NCBI GenBank assembly: GCA_947846985.1
Contig: CANTUZ010000003.1
Span: 56,740,096-56,804,095 of the forward strand
Direction of reading: 5' to 3'
Source: Fratercula arctica
Taxonomy: Eukaryota > Chordata > Aves > Charadriiformes > Alcidae
DNA: 64,000 bases
Every line of letters starts with the position of its first letter. Position 1 is the first letter of the stretch. Positions 37,551 through 50,635 of the stretch are shown here, one piece after another. The notes under the pieces were generated by a model. It saw only the letters and a program-made list of their open reading frames with translations. It was not told where the DNA came from and made no database searches. The position numbers were made by a program, and so were the translations under genes.

Positions 37551-40500
37551 TACCCCCAAAGTACCAGATCCTCAGTTACACAAGGCAGCAGAATTACAGC
37601 TAGCTTGTTTGAGAAACCTAATGAAAGGTCTTTGTCTGGTTGTGCCCACCTCTCTGGTGAGCAAGTGGTGATTATTTTGTAGGAAGTAGTCAAACTTTTC
37701 TCTGCTTGTCACTGCGCTGGTGTAGGACAACTCGAGGTAACTGACATTTCAGCCACCAAAGGCAACACTGAGGTGCTAAATTAGCCTGTGTGGAGCTCCA
37801 GGTGATGGCAGCAGTATTCTCGCAGGCAGAGAATATTTTGAACTAGCAAGGTTGTTCTATACTGCATTTCTTTTTCTGACACACTTACAGATTTTTTTCT
37901 TATACTTCCTATTCCTTCTTTTCCCTGTGTCTTTGCATGGTGAATTCTTTGCAGTTCCCCCAACATGCTAAGCTGTGTGTACTTACCAAGCTTTTAAATT
38001 ACTCCTTTGGGGCTTTAAGGTAATTCAATATCTCCTGGTATAGCATAGTGCTCACTTTTACTCTGCACTGGGTTAATTTGCTGCTGTGCCTTTAGCACTC
38101 CCTTTCTGTAAACTTACCCTCTCCTCTGAACTCTTCCCTCTTGGATCACCTTTGCCTGGGGACGTCCTGGATTAGTCCCGGGAGATGGCTGTGGCTGCAT
38201 TCCCTGCACTCCCTAGCATTCATCTGCTCTTCCTTTCCTGGGAATCGTGAAATCTCTTGTTTTATAATCACTTCCATTTGATTTTCTTTTCATCACTAAA
38301 TTAACAGTTCTTCTACAAAACTGAAGTTAAAGCTAGAGCACCACCACCTCTGCAATGTCTTTTATCACTTCTTCAGCAAATACCTGGGTATCTTTTTCTC
38401 CGGGAGAAATAAAAGAGGTGTTTAATACCAAACTTCATCCATATTCTAATTTGGAAAGCCTTTTGAGTTTTTGTGTGCTTTCATGGAGGAGTTCTTCCAT
38501 CCAGAAGACTGTTTTGGAGGTTGTCTTCCCTCCTTGAAGTATCCAGGGGAATATTTTTATGAGCTAGTAATCTAATCCTTTCTGCAAAGCAATGGCAACT
38601 AAAAAACACAGCCTGCTCTGACCTCGGAAACCTAACATTGTTTTAAAACGTATTCTGCAGCTTTTAAAAATGCATCTGGAAGAAACTTCCTGAAGAAACT
38701 ACAAGGGGTTCTGTGCCTCCTCGGTATAATGACAACCACAAAGAGATGAGGTATAACCAGCTACGAGCTTACCCTTGTGACAGGTACTCCACATGCGGCG
38801 CAATAAATACAGTCATCCCTGAGCAGCAAACAAAGCAGAGCTAAGTCTGACAGGGACTTCTACAACCTATATGAATGTAAAAAAAGAGGTGAACAAGATG
38901 AATCAAATATTGATAGAACACCCAATGAGAGCATTGGCCTCAGAGTGAAAACCGTGTGGTTGATCTGTCTCTTATGGGTCAAACTGCAAACTTTTTTTCC
39001 TTTAGGAAAGGATGTATTGCGGTTCAGCTATTTGAGCATGTTTCTCGTTTTCTTTGTTTAAAAAATGTTCTGTAATAGTTATTTCAGACCTCTGGAAATG
39101 GATGACAAATAGCCACATTTTAGTTAAGCCTGAACTTACTTTATAGCCATTTCTTACCCTGCTATCAGTGCTATTTCAGTAGCTCTGTGGGTAACAACAG
39201 CATTTTTCTTTCTTCGGAGGTTCCAAATATTAGAATTATTTTAGGGGAGTGGTTTTGGCTTCAGTTTGTATTCATACTGATAGATTATATATCATGGGTA
39301 TTATATAATGCCTGTAATTTAAGAGTCCACAAAGAAAACAAAACATTTATTATATTCTGAGGCATTTCCAGGGAGTGAATAACTATGATTAACTGAATAG
39401 GCCATTAGCTACCACTATTACTCTGCTCAAATGCAGCTGAAATAGCATTTCTTTAGTGGTAAAAATATTTGGCAGCACTGCACTCACAAAAAAAAACTTT
39501 ACAAATGACATTTTTGGAAAGTCCTCTACATTCTTAGGAATCTCCAAAAAAGTTGTATTTAAAAGCACCAGACCCAATTTTCCTAGGCTGAAACCTTTCA
39601 AGTAATTGAATAAGTATATATTTTAGGTGAATATTATATTTCACCAGTCTTATGCCCACATATGTAGGAATTCAATAATTGAAGTATCTATGGGGATAAA
39701 GTTTTCTTTGGATTGATTAAGCCTTCTCACTCAATTGTCTCTATTATATTGTATGTGTTTACTTCTGGTCAGATGAGTTTGTTCTCCGCAGTACATACGT
39801 TTTTCCAACTATTTATATCACTGAAGAAACAAGTTCTACAATTAGAGAAAAAATATATACTGGTTCATTTTATAATAGCAGAATTACTAATTAACTACTG
39901 CTAGCAGTATTTCTATTAGTGATACGAGCCAAAGAGCATGACCTAATAGTCAATAAGTTAATTACCATTTTTTTTACTTGCTGATTTTTTTTTAATACTG
40001 TTTTGGCATTGAGATAGGTTGTTCTTTTTAGTACATCTTAAATGCCTTCTATTGCAGTGTCTTTTTTTACTTATAAAAGCTTTGCTTACAGTAAAGGAAT
40101 TTTCCTTTGTGCTGAATTCTTGTTCAAAATAAGAAACAGAATATGTCTTCAAGGTAAAGTTAAGGGTCTTGAGATTATTTATGAGTTTAATATTCTTGAC
40201 AGCTTAATCTGATTAGAAAACAACTGTCCTCTGAAGTTTCTTTATCTTCCTCTGCCTCAAACAACTTGTCAATATATTCTCATGCTTTGCATAATGTCAG
40301 ATCTCTTCAGAAATACTGGTGGTGGTTACAGTAAGAAAAGATTATAGTAATCAGCAAGAATATTTCTGGTTTAAATCCTTTGGTGAACAGGAATGATATG
40401 AATTTGGCTATGTTGCTCTCTGGAGATCCTTGGCATCCAGAGCAGGCTGCGTTCCTCCGCTGACTGGAGCTGATGGATAACGCTCTGTAAATTGGGTGGG

Positions 40501-42094
40501 CTGGGATGGAGGTGAGGAACGAAGACTCTAGCTCTAGTGATTGTCTTTTTTAGAAAAAAAAAAAATAGTGTCTCTGCACAACAGAAGTTGAATTTTACTT
40601 TAATTTTCCCATTTCTTGAAAAAAATAGTGTCTACTGGCAATAGTATGTTTGAAAGAGCTGAAGAGTTTTAAGGACCTAACGTTGAATGCCCAACAACTT
40701 TGAAATTTCACAAGATTTTAGAAGTGGACGTGTGCAAAAGGTATCATTTTAAAGCAGTGGTATCAAGCAAATGCAACTACCATTGTTTAAAAACAGATCA
40801 AAGTCTTTGTTTGTCAGAGTTAATGGAGAAGAATAGTGATGATGGAGATGTTTCTGTGTTGACATGAAGAGTGCCTGGGTCTGTATTTCAGAAGAGAAAG
40901 GCAGGCTCAGTAGCTGGTAAAATAGTAAATTCACCTGTCTTCTCCATTAAGATTTCTTTTGATCTTGCAGTAGTGTGAATAATACTGCTTGCTTAAGTAT
41001 TTTGCTAATTATCATAATTATCTCTACAGAACTATTTGTCGTTTTTTATTAAGAGGGCTATTAAAGATTTTTTTGTTTTGTGTTTTTAAGAGCTAGATTT
41101 AGGCATTCTAGAATGTCTAAAATGTAATAGGAGTGAATGTAGAAACAAAATCTATTGAACAGTTCATCCAGTTAAGCCTCCAGCATGGATTTAATAGTAA
41201 GTCGCTGGGAGACCATAGCAGGCGTAACAGCAGCTGATAGTCTTCAACAGGCGCAAGAGCCTTGCCAGTGCCCTGAAGTTCTGTTGTCCCATAATGAGTG
41301 TCTGAGGCACTTTTTATATGTTGTGGTATTTGATTGGAATAACTGAAACGGATGGGCGGTAGCACCAATATAGATCAAATCAATGTTTTTAGAATTTGCA
41401 GAGAGACAGCTGACTAGAAAATGGAGTTAATGATCTGAAAGAAAGTGACCTACAGGAAGAGTATCTTCTGCTATTTAATGCTGGACGGATCTACCATCAA
41501 TACAGAGACATTTGTAGAATAACAAGGGTATGGGAGAAGGAGGCATTCTGTTTATATAATTTATAAATTTTAATTAAAGGTGCCAAAATATTTTTAGTGC
41601 CAGGCCTGACAAGACAAAATCAGCACTGGAATTGTTGGCTTTCTGATCAATAGCAGCTAAGGTCACAGAGAAACCACAAGTAATGACAGATCATAACTTG
41701 CAGCTAAAATAAAGTTATTTAAGGCATTAATTAAAGCTAAGTATAAATAATTACATTTAAATGTAGACTGGTATTTTCAGGCAATTTTCAGGATCTTTAA
41801 GAGAAGCTCTAGGTTGCAAGGTTCACCTTTCATGGCTATTCATACATTTCTAATTCACCAGGGAGGCAATTCCGGCACTGCAGCTGTTGGAAATGGTAGT
41901 TCCACTGCAGAGTGGGAACTGCAAAGGGCACGTGGGAAGGAAGCTGATGGTCTCCACTGCGTGGTTAAAGACAGGCAGAAGACACAGTTCTTAGCGGAGG
42001 GGCACGTAGACACAGCAAACACATTCATTCTGCAGATTGGTAAAACCCTCACGAGCAACTGCACGTGGGTGACTTTCATCCAAAGGAGATGCTG
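37551..42094. other. Intergenic tract, no gene recognised
   Basis: AT-rich, with short unsupported open frames only. Noted small structure: an 11-14 base direct repeat around A-rich tracts ending AATAGTGTCT near 40557-40572 and 40620-40634. Nothing else could be supported. Confidence 0.5.
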
Positions 42095-42340
42095 AATGAC
42101 TGGTATGAAATTTAGTAGTACAAATATAAAGTCAGGCATTTAAAGAAATAAACACAGTTTCTGCATTTACTTTTTGGAGAAAGCAAAATGAGAGAAAACC
42201 AAAGTATGTTTATTAGTTGTGAGATGTGTCTGAGTCATTGGTGTAATACAGCTCTGTTGGTAAAATGGTAAAATGCTTAGGACATATCAAGCAATGTATC
42301 TCCAGTAGAGATAGTGAAGTTATCAGTGCCTTTATCAAAG
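42095..42340 (+). mobile_element. Older CR1 copy, left part (interrupted by younger CR1)
   Basis: Sense-strand CR1 coding remnants: AAAGTCAGGCATTTA, TTTCTGC, TGTAATACAGCTCTG, AATGCTTAGGACATATCAAGC and GTATCTCCAGTAGAGATAG in the order seen in old amniote CR1 reverse transcriptase. The copy stops at about 42340 where the opposite-strand CR1 begins. It resumes at about 44451 with the next part of the same element, so the two pieces are one copy split by insertion. Stops and indels throughout. Confidence 0.72.
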
Positions 42341-44450
42341 AATCATAGAATCATTTGTGTTGGAAAAAGACCTTTAAGATCATCGAGTCCAACCGTAATC
42401 TAACACTGCCAAGTCCACCACTAAACCATGTCCCTCAGTGCCACATCTATGTCTTTTAAATACCTCCAGGGATGGTGACTCAACCGCTTCCCTGGGCAGC
42501 CTGTTCCTATGCTTGACGACCCTTTAGGTGAAGAAATTTTTCGTAATGTCCAATCTAAACCTCCCCTGGCACAACTTGAGGCCGTTTCCTCTCATCCTAT
42601 TGCTTGTTACTTGGGAGAAGAGAACATACAACTTCCTTTCAGGTAGTTGTAGAGAGCGATAAGGTCTCCTCTCAGTCTTTTACTCCAGGTTGAGCAAACC
42701 CAGTTTCCTCAGCTGCTCCTCATAAGACTTGTGCTCTAGACCTCTCACCAGCTTTGTTGCTCTTCTCTGGACACACTCCAACACCTTAATGTCTTTCTTG
42801 TAGTGAGGGGCCAAAAACTGGACACAGTACTCGAGGTACGGCCTCACCAGTGCCAAGTACAAGGGGACAATCACTTCCCTAGTCCTGCTGGCCACCCTAC
42901 TTCTGATACAAGCCAGGATACCATTGGCCGCCTTGGCCACCACGGCACACATGCTGGCTCATATTCAGCCAGCTGTTGACCAACACCCCCAGGTCCTTTT
43001 CTGCCAGGCAGCTTTCCAGCCACTCTTCCCCAAGCCTGTAGTGTTGCATGGGGTTGTTGTGACCCAAGTCACAACCCGGCACTTGGCCTTGTTGAACCTC
43101 ATACAATTGGCCTCAGCCCATTGATCCAACCTGTCCAGATCCCTCTGTAGAGCCTTCCTACCCTCAAGCAGATGAACACTCCCACCCAGCGTGGTGTCGT
43201 CTGCAAACTTACTGAGGAAGCACTTGATACCATTGTCCAGATCATTGATAAAGATATTAAACAAAACTGGCCCCAATACTGAGCCCTGGGGAACACCACT
43301 TCTGACTGGTCACCAACTGGATTTAACTCCATTCACCACAACTCTTTGGGCCCATCCATCCAGACAGATTTTTACCCAGCGAAGCATGCACCCATCCATG
43401 CCATAAGCAGCCAGTTTCTCCAGGAGAATGCCATGGGAAATGGTGTCAAAGGCTTTACTAAAGTCCAGGTAGACAACGTCCACACCATTTCCCTCATCCA
43501 CTAAGCAGGTCACCTGAAGGAGATCAGGTTAGTCAAGCAGGACCTGCCTTTCATAAACACATGCTGACTGGGCCTGATCGCCTGGTTGTCCTGTACGTGC
43601 CACTTGATGGCACCCAATCTGCTCCACAATCTTCCCCAGCACCGAGGTCAGACTGACAGGCCTGTAGTTCCCTGGATCCTCCTTCCAGCCCTTCTTGTAG
43701 ATGGGCATCACACGTGCTAACCTCCAGTCAACTGGGACCTCCCCGGATAGCCAGGACTGCTGATAAATGATGGAAAGTGGCTTGGTGAGCACTTCTGCCA
43801 GCTTCCTCAGTACCCTTGGGTGCATCCCATCCCACCCCACAGACTTTTGTGTGTCTAAGTGGTGTAGCAGGTCGCTAACCATTTCCCCTTGGATTATGGG
43901 AGCTTCATTCTGCTCCCCGACCCTGTCTTCCAGCTCAGGGGGCTGGGTACCCCAAAAACAACTGGTCTTACTATTAAAGACTGAGGCAGAAAAGGCATTA
44001 AGATTCTCAGCCTTTCCCTCATCCTTTGTCACTGTTTCCCCCCCACATCCAATAAAGGATGGAGATTCTCCTCAGCCCTCCTTCTGTTGCTAATGTATTT
44101 ATAGAAACATTTTTATTGTCTTTTACAGCAGTAGCCAGATTAAGTTCTAGTTGGGCTTTGGCCCTTCTGATTTTCTCCTTGCATAACCTCACGACATCCT
44201 TGTAATCCTCCTGACTTGCCTGCCCCTTCTTCCAAAGGTCGTAAGCTCTTTTTTCCCGAGTTCCAGCCAAAGCTCTCTGTTCCACCATGGCAGTCTTCTT
44301 GCCCAACAGCTCATCTTTTGACACATGGGGATGGCAAGCTCCTGCACTTTAAGATTTCGTTCTTGAAGAATGTCCAGCCTTCCTGGACTCCTATCCCCTC
44401 AGGGCTGCCTCCCAAGGGACTCTGTCAAGCAGTCTCGTAAACAGGCTTTT
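42341..44450 (-). mobile_element. CR1 LINE, 5' truncated, relatively young, antisense
   Basis: The 3' tail appears on the plus strand as AATCATAGAATCATTTGTGT, then TTGG and AAGATCATCGAGTCCAACC, the reverse complement of the avian CR1 3' end. Upstream on the minus strand most of ORF2 after the endonuclease can be read: an EKRAYDLWKKGQASQEDYKD region, RT blocks with KKGWKEDPGNYRPVSLTSV and YLDFSKAFDTISH, the catalytic FADDT motif, and the C-terminal KLGLLNLE region. The endonuclease and ORF1 are missing, so the copy is 5' truncated. Length is about 2.1 kb. It is inserted into an older CR1 of opposite orientation. Confidence 0.9.
42680..44324 (-). pseudogene. CR1 ORF2 reverse transcriptase remnant (broken)
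   Basis: Four open segments on the minus strand (starting near 44032, 43513, 43276 and 42952) share one frame and are separated by only a few in-frame stops. A fifth (44324-44019) lies in another frame, so one frameshift separates it. Together they cover the linker after the endonuclease, the reverse transcriptase with FADDT in the palm (segment 43276-42965), and the thumb-like region with [11 protein letters not shown]. The protein would act in target-primed reverse transcription. The missing endonuclease and the disruptions show that this copy is inactive. Confidence 0.85.
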
Positions 44451-44870
44451 GTAGGATAAAGTATGTAAGTCTCATCACCCGTGTTCAAGAAAGATTAAAT
44501 CAAACTGGAAGAGACTCAGAGGCAAGCTACAGAAAAAACAGGAAAACTAAGAAGCAAGAGGATGCTAACAGATGTTGACTTAACCTAGTAAAAGGAAGCC
44601 TGGGAAAGAGTCTGTGATGACGGTTTCTCAAACTGCCTTCAAGTAGTGCATGCCCCAAAACAAGAAAATCTGCTTATTGTAGACACAGACCTCAGGGATG
44701 TAAATTGGTTGTGGATAAATGTAAGTTGCAAATTAGAAAAAAAAGATTCTAGCTATCAGAACAGTGAATTTCTGGAACAGTAAGCAAAAAGATGTTAAAA
44801 AGGAAAAAAAAACCCAACTTATAGTATAGAGCTTAGCCAGTTAATGTAAAGGAATAGGAGGAGCCTGCAC
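44451..44870 (+). mobile_element. Older CR1 copy, right part (continuation after younger CR1)
   Basis: It resumes the sense CR1 of 42095-42340: CATCACCCGTGTTCAAGAAAG, AAATCAAACTGGAAGAGACTC, then AACCTAGTAAAAGGAAGCCTG, GGATGTAAATTGGTTGTGGA, AGCTATCAGAACAGTGAATT and TCTGGAACAG. These are the words that follow the left part in full-length old CR1 copies. About 20 nt of the expected sequence is missing at the junction. The right boundary is approximate because the 3' part fades. Confidence 0.72.
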
Positions 44871-47800
44871 GCTGAGACCTTTCTGTCTCCCGTTCCCCTA
44901 CTTTGCATCCCCCTGTTCCACATAGTAAAGGACTATGGACAGTTTTGTATGCTTCTGAGACTGCCTTGGGGAACCAGATGCTCATAGGTATTCAGTGAGG
45001 TGGGATGCGATAGTGAAAAAGGAAAACACTTCAGCTGTGAGAGAGAGGAAAATTCTAGGTTTGTTGGTTGTCGCGGGACCTCTGCAAGCCATTGGTGTGA
45101 TACAGCTCTGACAAACACTGAGAGGTGTAAAGCTTCGAGTCCATTTCAGGGCAGGGATGCTGATGTGGGTTTCACTTGCTTCCTCCACATTGTTGGAAGC
45201 CCAAACGTCAGTTACTGCTTTGAGACAGCACAGGGAGGTGCTCTGTGCTGCTGGCGAACAATTTATTAGCTGATTCCAGCTGATATTCGGTGATTGTGCA
45301 ATGACTTTTTATCTACGTTGTCCCAGTGTGACGAGTTACGGGAACGCACCAGCCCCACAACTGGGAGGCAGCAGCACCTGACCTGCCTGTCTGGTGAGAG
45401 GGGTGCCGGCGGTGAGTGCTCTGCCTGCCTCATGCCAAGCAGCAGTTTGGGACAAATTACATTCACCTGGACCCTGGGAGCAAACAGCTCCCTAAATCAG
45501 TCACCGCCACCCGTAAGGCGAAGAGGTCCAGGTTAGTGCAAGGCTTATCCAGCAGGACTGATGCAGCACGGGAGCGATCGTGCTGTCGGCCCCCGGCTCT
45601 CCCATGGGACATGTGGCTGTGTGGTGGGGATGGCTCTCCCCGTGCGTACCGGCTCTTGGCACCACCTGGCTCTCTGAGCCCGTCCTCACTGCTTCAGCAC
45701 AGTGCAAAAGGGTTCGCTTGAACTGCCCTGCGGTGTTTATGGATATGCCTTTGCCTTGAAGCAAACCAGAGGCATTCCCACAGTCAAGCCCAGCTGAGGA
45801 GAGATTAAGGCTGCTCTTCATTAACACCTTGAAGTGTTGTTTGCAGTTTCCAGCTCACACCCTCTGCCATACTGTAGCCACCTTGAGGAGCACTGTTTGG
45901 CTTCAACGTCGATGAAGTGTTCTAGCAAGTATGTCAAGAGTTGGCTCGTGGTCAAGATTCAGTCACGTAACTGTGTAGACATACCCCAAAACGAACATAA
46001 ATCTTTGTCTCTCTCATGGCAAGGCAGAGAGCAGGATAACTGCTTCAGCCTGCAAAGCTGAAGGCAGCAGATTTGGATGTTTCTGGTCTTGCAAATGTCA
46101 AACATTCAAAAATTGTGGCTTCAAAAATTTTGAGACTGGCTTTAAAATCTTGAAATCTTAAAATTAAGGCTCTGGAAATCCCTTTTGTTTCGCTTTTTGT
46201 TTTTCTCAGCCTCTTATGAGCCTACCAGCACATAAAATCACATTTTAAGCCTTTTCTTTGCATCTGTGAGCATACTAAAATAAATTAAAAGGTGAAAAGA
46301 TTCTCACGTGAGCAGCTCTCTTCAGAAGGGGAAGCTTTACAGGAAAACACCACGTCACGGAGCTCACGAGAAACTCTCCAGAGCTGACAACACTGGATTT
46401 GACAAAGTAAAGGACTGAGTTGGGCTGGAGTCTGCACAGCTGCAATGAGGATATAGTTTGGATTACAGAATTCTTGCTGAAGGAAGATATGTATGGAGTG
46501 AAAAAAAAAAAAACAGGCGCAGATTACCTGAAAGGAGGGGAAGAAAGTGAAGAGGTCGGAGATTGGCTACAATCGGTCGGAGTTGTTGGCTTGTGCAGTG
46601 CGATTTTTTGTCACACACCAGGGAAACTGCTGCGAGGCTGTGAAATTCCCCCTCCAGCACAAAACTCACTCATTTCCATAAAAAGTTGCTGGATCCCAGC
46701 CAGTATTTTGGAGGACTGGCAACTGGATTATCCCTTGGTACTCTAATCGGGTCTTAACTACAGAATGCAGTGTGCCACCGGAATGTTCATTTCTAACTGA
46801 TATCACATACACCACCATATTCAACACAGAGAAGCTTTTCAAGTTAAGCAGATTTTTACATTGTGTTATATAGAATTTTTTCTAGTGACTTTAAATCATT
46901 CTAAAGAATAGTATATACTACTATTTCTGTCCAGTCTAGGATTTTCTCCTATTTTAAACTGTTCCACGTGATTGTTAAACTGGCAGATTGGTGTGAGTTT
47001 TAAAATGGATTTCTAAATAAATTCTTTAAAAGTTTAGAGATTTTGCTATCCATTGTAATTAAGTGTAATTTGAATTTAGCACATTGTAGCTTCCCTTTAT
47101 CCTTATATCCCTGATATCTTTATGATATCTAGACTCTTAGATATATTCCAATACTTCTGCTTAATATTAGCCTGTTAATTTGTTTAAAAAAAGTTAACTA
47201 TGAGAGTCTTTTTCTATACAGATACAGAAATAATACAACAATGCAGATATTGAACATCACTACCCATTTTTTCCCCAAAACACCCTTTAGATTGAGTTGT
47301 ATAAAACACCATCACAATTTTCAAATTTCCTACTGCCTCTTCATATATGGCACCAAAATATATAACATCACATGATGTTCCAATTATTATTATTACCTTG
47401 ACAGAGTCTTCTCTAACATCAGGGACGGAGCTTCATGATTTAATTTGAGTATATACAATCATCAGCATTTCCTTACTGTAAAGGCTAAGACATTTGACTT
47501 CAAAGAATGAACAAATCAAGGTATTTCATTATCAGTAGTCTGCTCCCTACCCATAAACTTCCACTGGAATGTAAAGTCAGTTAAATTATGTAGGTTTTAT
47601 GCTGCTTGCTAACATCAGGAAAAGTTTTGCATTTGCTATTAATCTCTATTTGGTAACTTCAGTCCTAATTACACTGTTAGTAATTTTCCCTCTGTCAATC
47701 AACACGCTAATGTTACACTGTTTTATATACAGACTCCTATTTCTGCTTTTGAAAAAAAATGCGTGGGACTCATCTCACTTAACTTCACCCTTGTGAAACA

Positions 47801-48062
47801 TTTACACTGCAAAGATGACTGTTTTGTCTCTGTAGCATAGAGCGAGCGCTAAATAGTGGGGGTGGGACACCCACACACCTCTCACGGCTGCTCCTGCCGC
47901 ATGTTTTAGCCACTTAGGCGGGCATGGGACAAATTCTTCTCCTGTCATTGACTAGCTCTAGATAGCTGGCTGAGCACGTGCCATTTGTCACAGGTTTGCT
48001 TGCCTGAACAGAAGTATCTAGTGCCGTTAAAGATGTCCTGATGGTTCCCATGCTAATGAGGC
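44871..48062. other. Intergenic tract, no gene recognised
   Basis: A GC-richer patch at about 45.3-45.8 kb gives overlapping open frames on both strands up to 108 codons. None has recognisable homology. A 13-A run is at 46501-46513. The 46.8-47.8 kb stretch is strongly AT-rich. No repeat family was identified. Confidence 0.5.
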
Positions 48063-48259
48063 AGGAAGCTTTGAGGGTGGCAGAGCACTGGAACAGGCTG
48101 CCCAGAGAGGTGGTGGAGTCTCCGTCTCTGGAGACATTCAAAACCCACCTGGACGCGCTCCTGTGCAACCTGCTCTAGGTGACCCTGCTCTGGCAGGGGG
48201 GTTGGGCTAGATGATCTCCAGAGGTGCCTTCCAACCCTACCATTCTGTGATTCTGTGAA
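48063..48259 (+). mobile_element. CR1 LINE 3' end, sense
   Basis: It reads GAGGGTGGCAGAGCACTGGA, ACAGGCTGCCCAGAGAGGTG, CTGGAGACATTCAAAACCCA, CTGGACGCGCTCC, GGGGGGTTGGGCTAGATGAT and GCCTTCCAACCCTACC, ending in two ATTCTGTG octamers. That is the end of ORF2 plus the 3'UTR and tail of avian CR1 in the plus orientation. About 195 bp, strongly 5' truncated, and only lightly diverged. Confidence 0.9.
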
Positions 48260-50635
48260 ACCTTTAGGGCATCTGAAAAGATACCAGACACCTAAGAATA
48301 GATAACTGAGTGCCATCCTTGGGTAGCCAACCCAGGTGAGTGGCCCCCCCACCCCATTCCGCATGACCGGAGTGGCTCCCCTACATCTTGTTTGAGGCGT
48401 AATAGGAGATTTTGTGCACATTGGAGCTGCATCTCTGTGTGCAACTTCAGCCACCGCAGCAAAGCAGCAGTTACTCAGGAAAAAAAAATGCACTGGATGT
48501 TTCAAAAACGTGCAGCAGTATTATGCCATGGATTTGGAGCACTGTGGAATTACTGCAGAGCAATTGTCTTTATTTCCAGCCTAGATAGTTTCAGGTCACA
48601 GTAATATCTACCCATCCACTTTGTCTCTTTTGCCCGCAGATGAGGTGCACCTCTGACATGATGTGCCCAGCTTTGCCTCCCGCGTGGCAGGCTTTGGCTG
48701 CGCTCAGCCTGTCCTGCCCTCAGGTCTGTGGTGGCAGGACCCAGCCAGTGCCAACAGGCCAATGCCTCTCCTCTCCCTCCATTTTCCCCGGAGGGTTGTC
48801 ACCAGATCCATGCTTCTGGGTTGGGAAACTCACTTAGGTGACTTGATATGCAGGTTTCAGTGGTCGTGGAGGAGCTAAGCAGTATCCCACTCATGTGTTA
48901 GAGCTCAGGGCTGTTCAAAGCACGAGCAGCCCTTTCCCATATCATAAGCAAGAGCCACATATCCACACAGAGACAGAACAGTTCAACTACCGAGCAGGAT
49001 GGTGCCATCCCCCTGATCCTCTTTCCTCTGCCAGGAGATGACTGTGTCATGATGCAGCTAGTGTGCAGAAAGCAGGGTTCACCCCTTAGCTGTTCACCTT
49101 TCCTTGCCTGCAAAGTAGACAAGCTGAGCAGATTTAGTTTCTGGATCACAAAGAGAACGATGATAGTCTTTTAAGAGAGAAGTCGCCATGACAGGTACAT
49201 CTTTCCATGTTGACAGGATGTCAGCTCTTCTGCTCCTGAGCAAGCGCCTGCCTGGGTTTTCTCTCAGCTGTGTTTCTGACCAAGCAGTTTGTCTGTCTTT
49301 TCCTTTCATTGTTAGCAAAAGTCTTGATCCTGGGAAAGGTCAGAAATCCTAGCCCTGACTCTGATAAAAAGATGAAGGTAATTTTGGTATCTGGATGCCT
49401 ACAATTCTCGATGAAGTCTCTTAAATCCTTATAATTTTAAATCCCTAGAACTGTTCTCAGAGAGGCAGAGACATCTGGTTTATCTCAGCCTCAGGACTTT
49501 TGACTTCCCGTAACGAGCAAGTTTTTTGTGGGAATCCTTCTCTGCCTCGGCAGTCAGGCAGTGGGCTGTACGTCACGAGCAGTCCTGGGTCAGGCTGGCT
49601 CGTCCGTCCTTCCTTCTCCTGTTTCCTTCTTTTCCACCAGAGAAAATTGAACGTCTTTGTGTGTACTCTTTGGGCTGCTGTTATTCTGCAAGCACATATT
49701 TTTCAGAGGAAAGTCAGTCTCTCTTTTCTTTTCACTGGAAGTCCAATGGGATATATCCCTAAATATAAAATGAAATAAAATTTCTCCTTAATTGAAGGTG
49801 GGCTTTGTGTTGTATTTACTGACTAGCGTGTATTTCAACTTCTGCTGGCCTCCAATTCTTCCCGTCCAGAACTGAAAATACAATATTGTACCTCTCTGGG
49901 AAGGAACTGGGGAAGACTGGGAAGTCTCTGCCTTAGGAAGAAAGTTATTTCATTTTTATGAGTTGCTCAGGTAGCATAAACAGCATATATCATAGAGTGA
50001 GAAGTAGAAAAGGTCTACCAAATAACCCCAGTTAGGTAAGAAGTGTGATCTGTGCCTCCTGTATTTGTGGAATTGGCTTGTATCTCCATAAAGACTGATG
50101 TAAATAGTAATCCTTTCTTTGAAAGGCTCAGTACGACCTGTCCTGTTGGTGTTAGCAGTCCTTGGTCAGTATGTTTCTGATCAAGAACTTACACAAGATA
50201 AATAGTAAACAGCAATTTTGCAGCTTGGAGTTTTGTGAAGCTATGCAACTGATTTATTTCCAAAGGAGGTATTGTAGTGGTACGTCTTTGTTGCTTTCTC
50301 AGTGGAGGTTTCTATTGAACAAAACTCAATTTTAAGAGGCTATGAAAGACTTCCATTAAGGCTAAATTGAACAATATTCTAGTAGAACCCATACTTCATA
50401 AAATTAGCTATATGGATGTAAAATCAGTTGTCGGCAAGACTGTATTCTCACTTGAAATCTTTTCTCCATAATACTTTCATTTTCGAACTGTATACAATGC
50501 TTCATTTTAAAAGATATTTACTAGTATTATCTGCTTTATTTGAACATGACTGTATGGCAAAATATTTCAGTTGTTATTATTCTCATGTGTGCTGGGCTAG
50601 AATAAATTATTATTATGTGAGTGCATAAATTATTT
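48260..50635. other. Intergenic tract, no gene recognised
   Basis: Mixed composition. Short open frames on both strands (maximum about 90 codons) show no domain, and no convincing splice or promoter signals accompany them. Nothing else could be supported. Confidence 0.5.
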
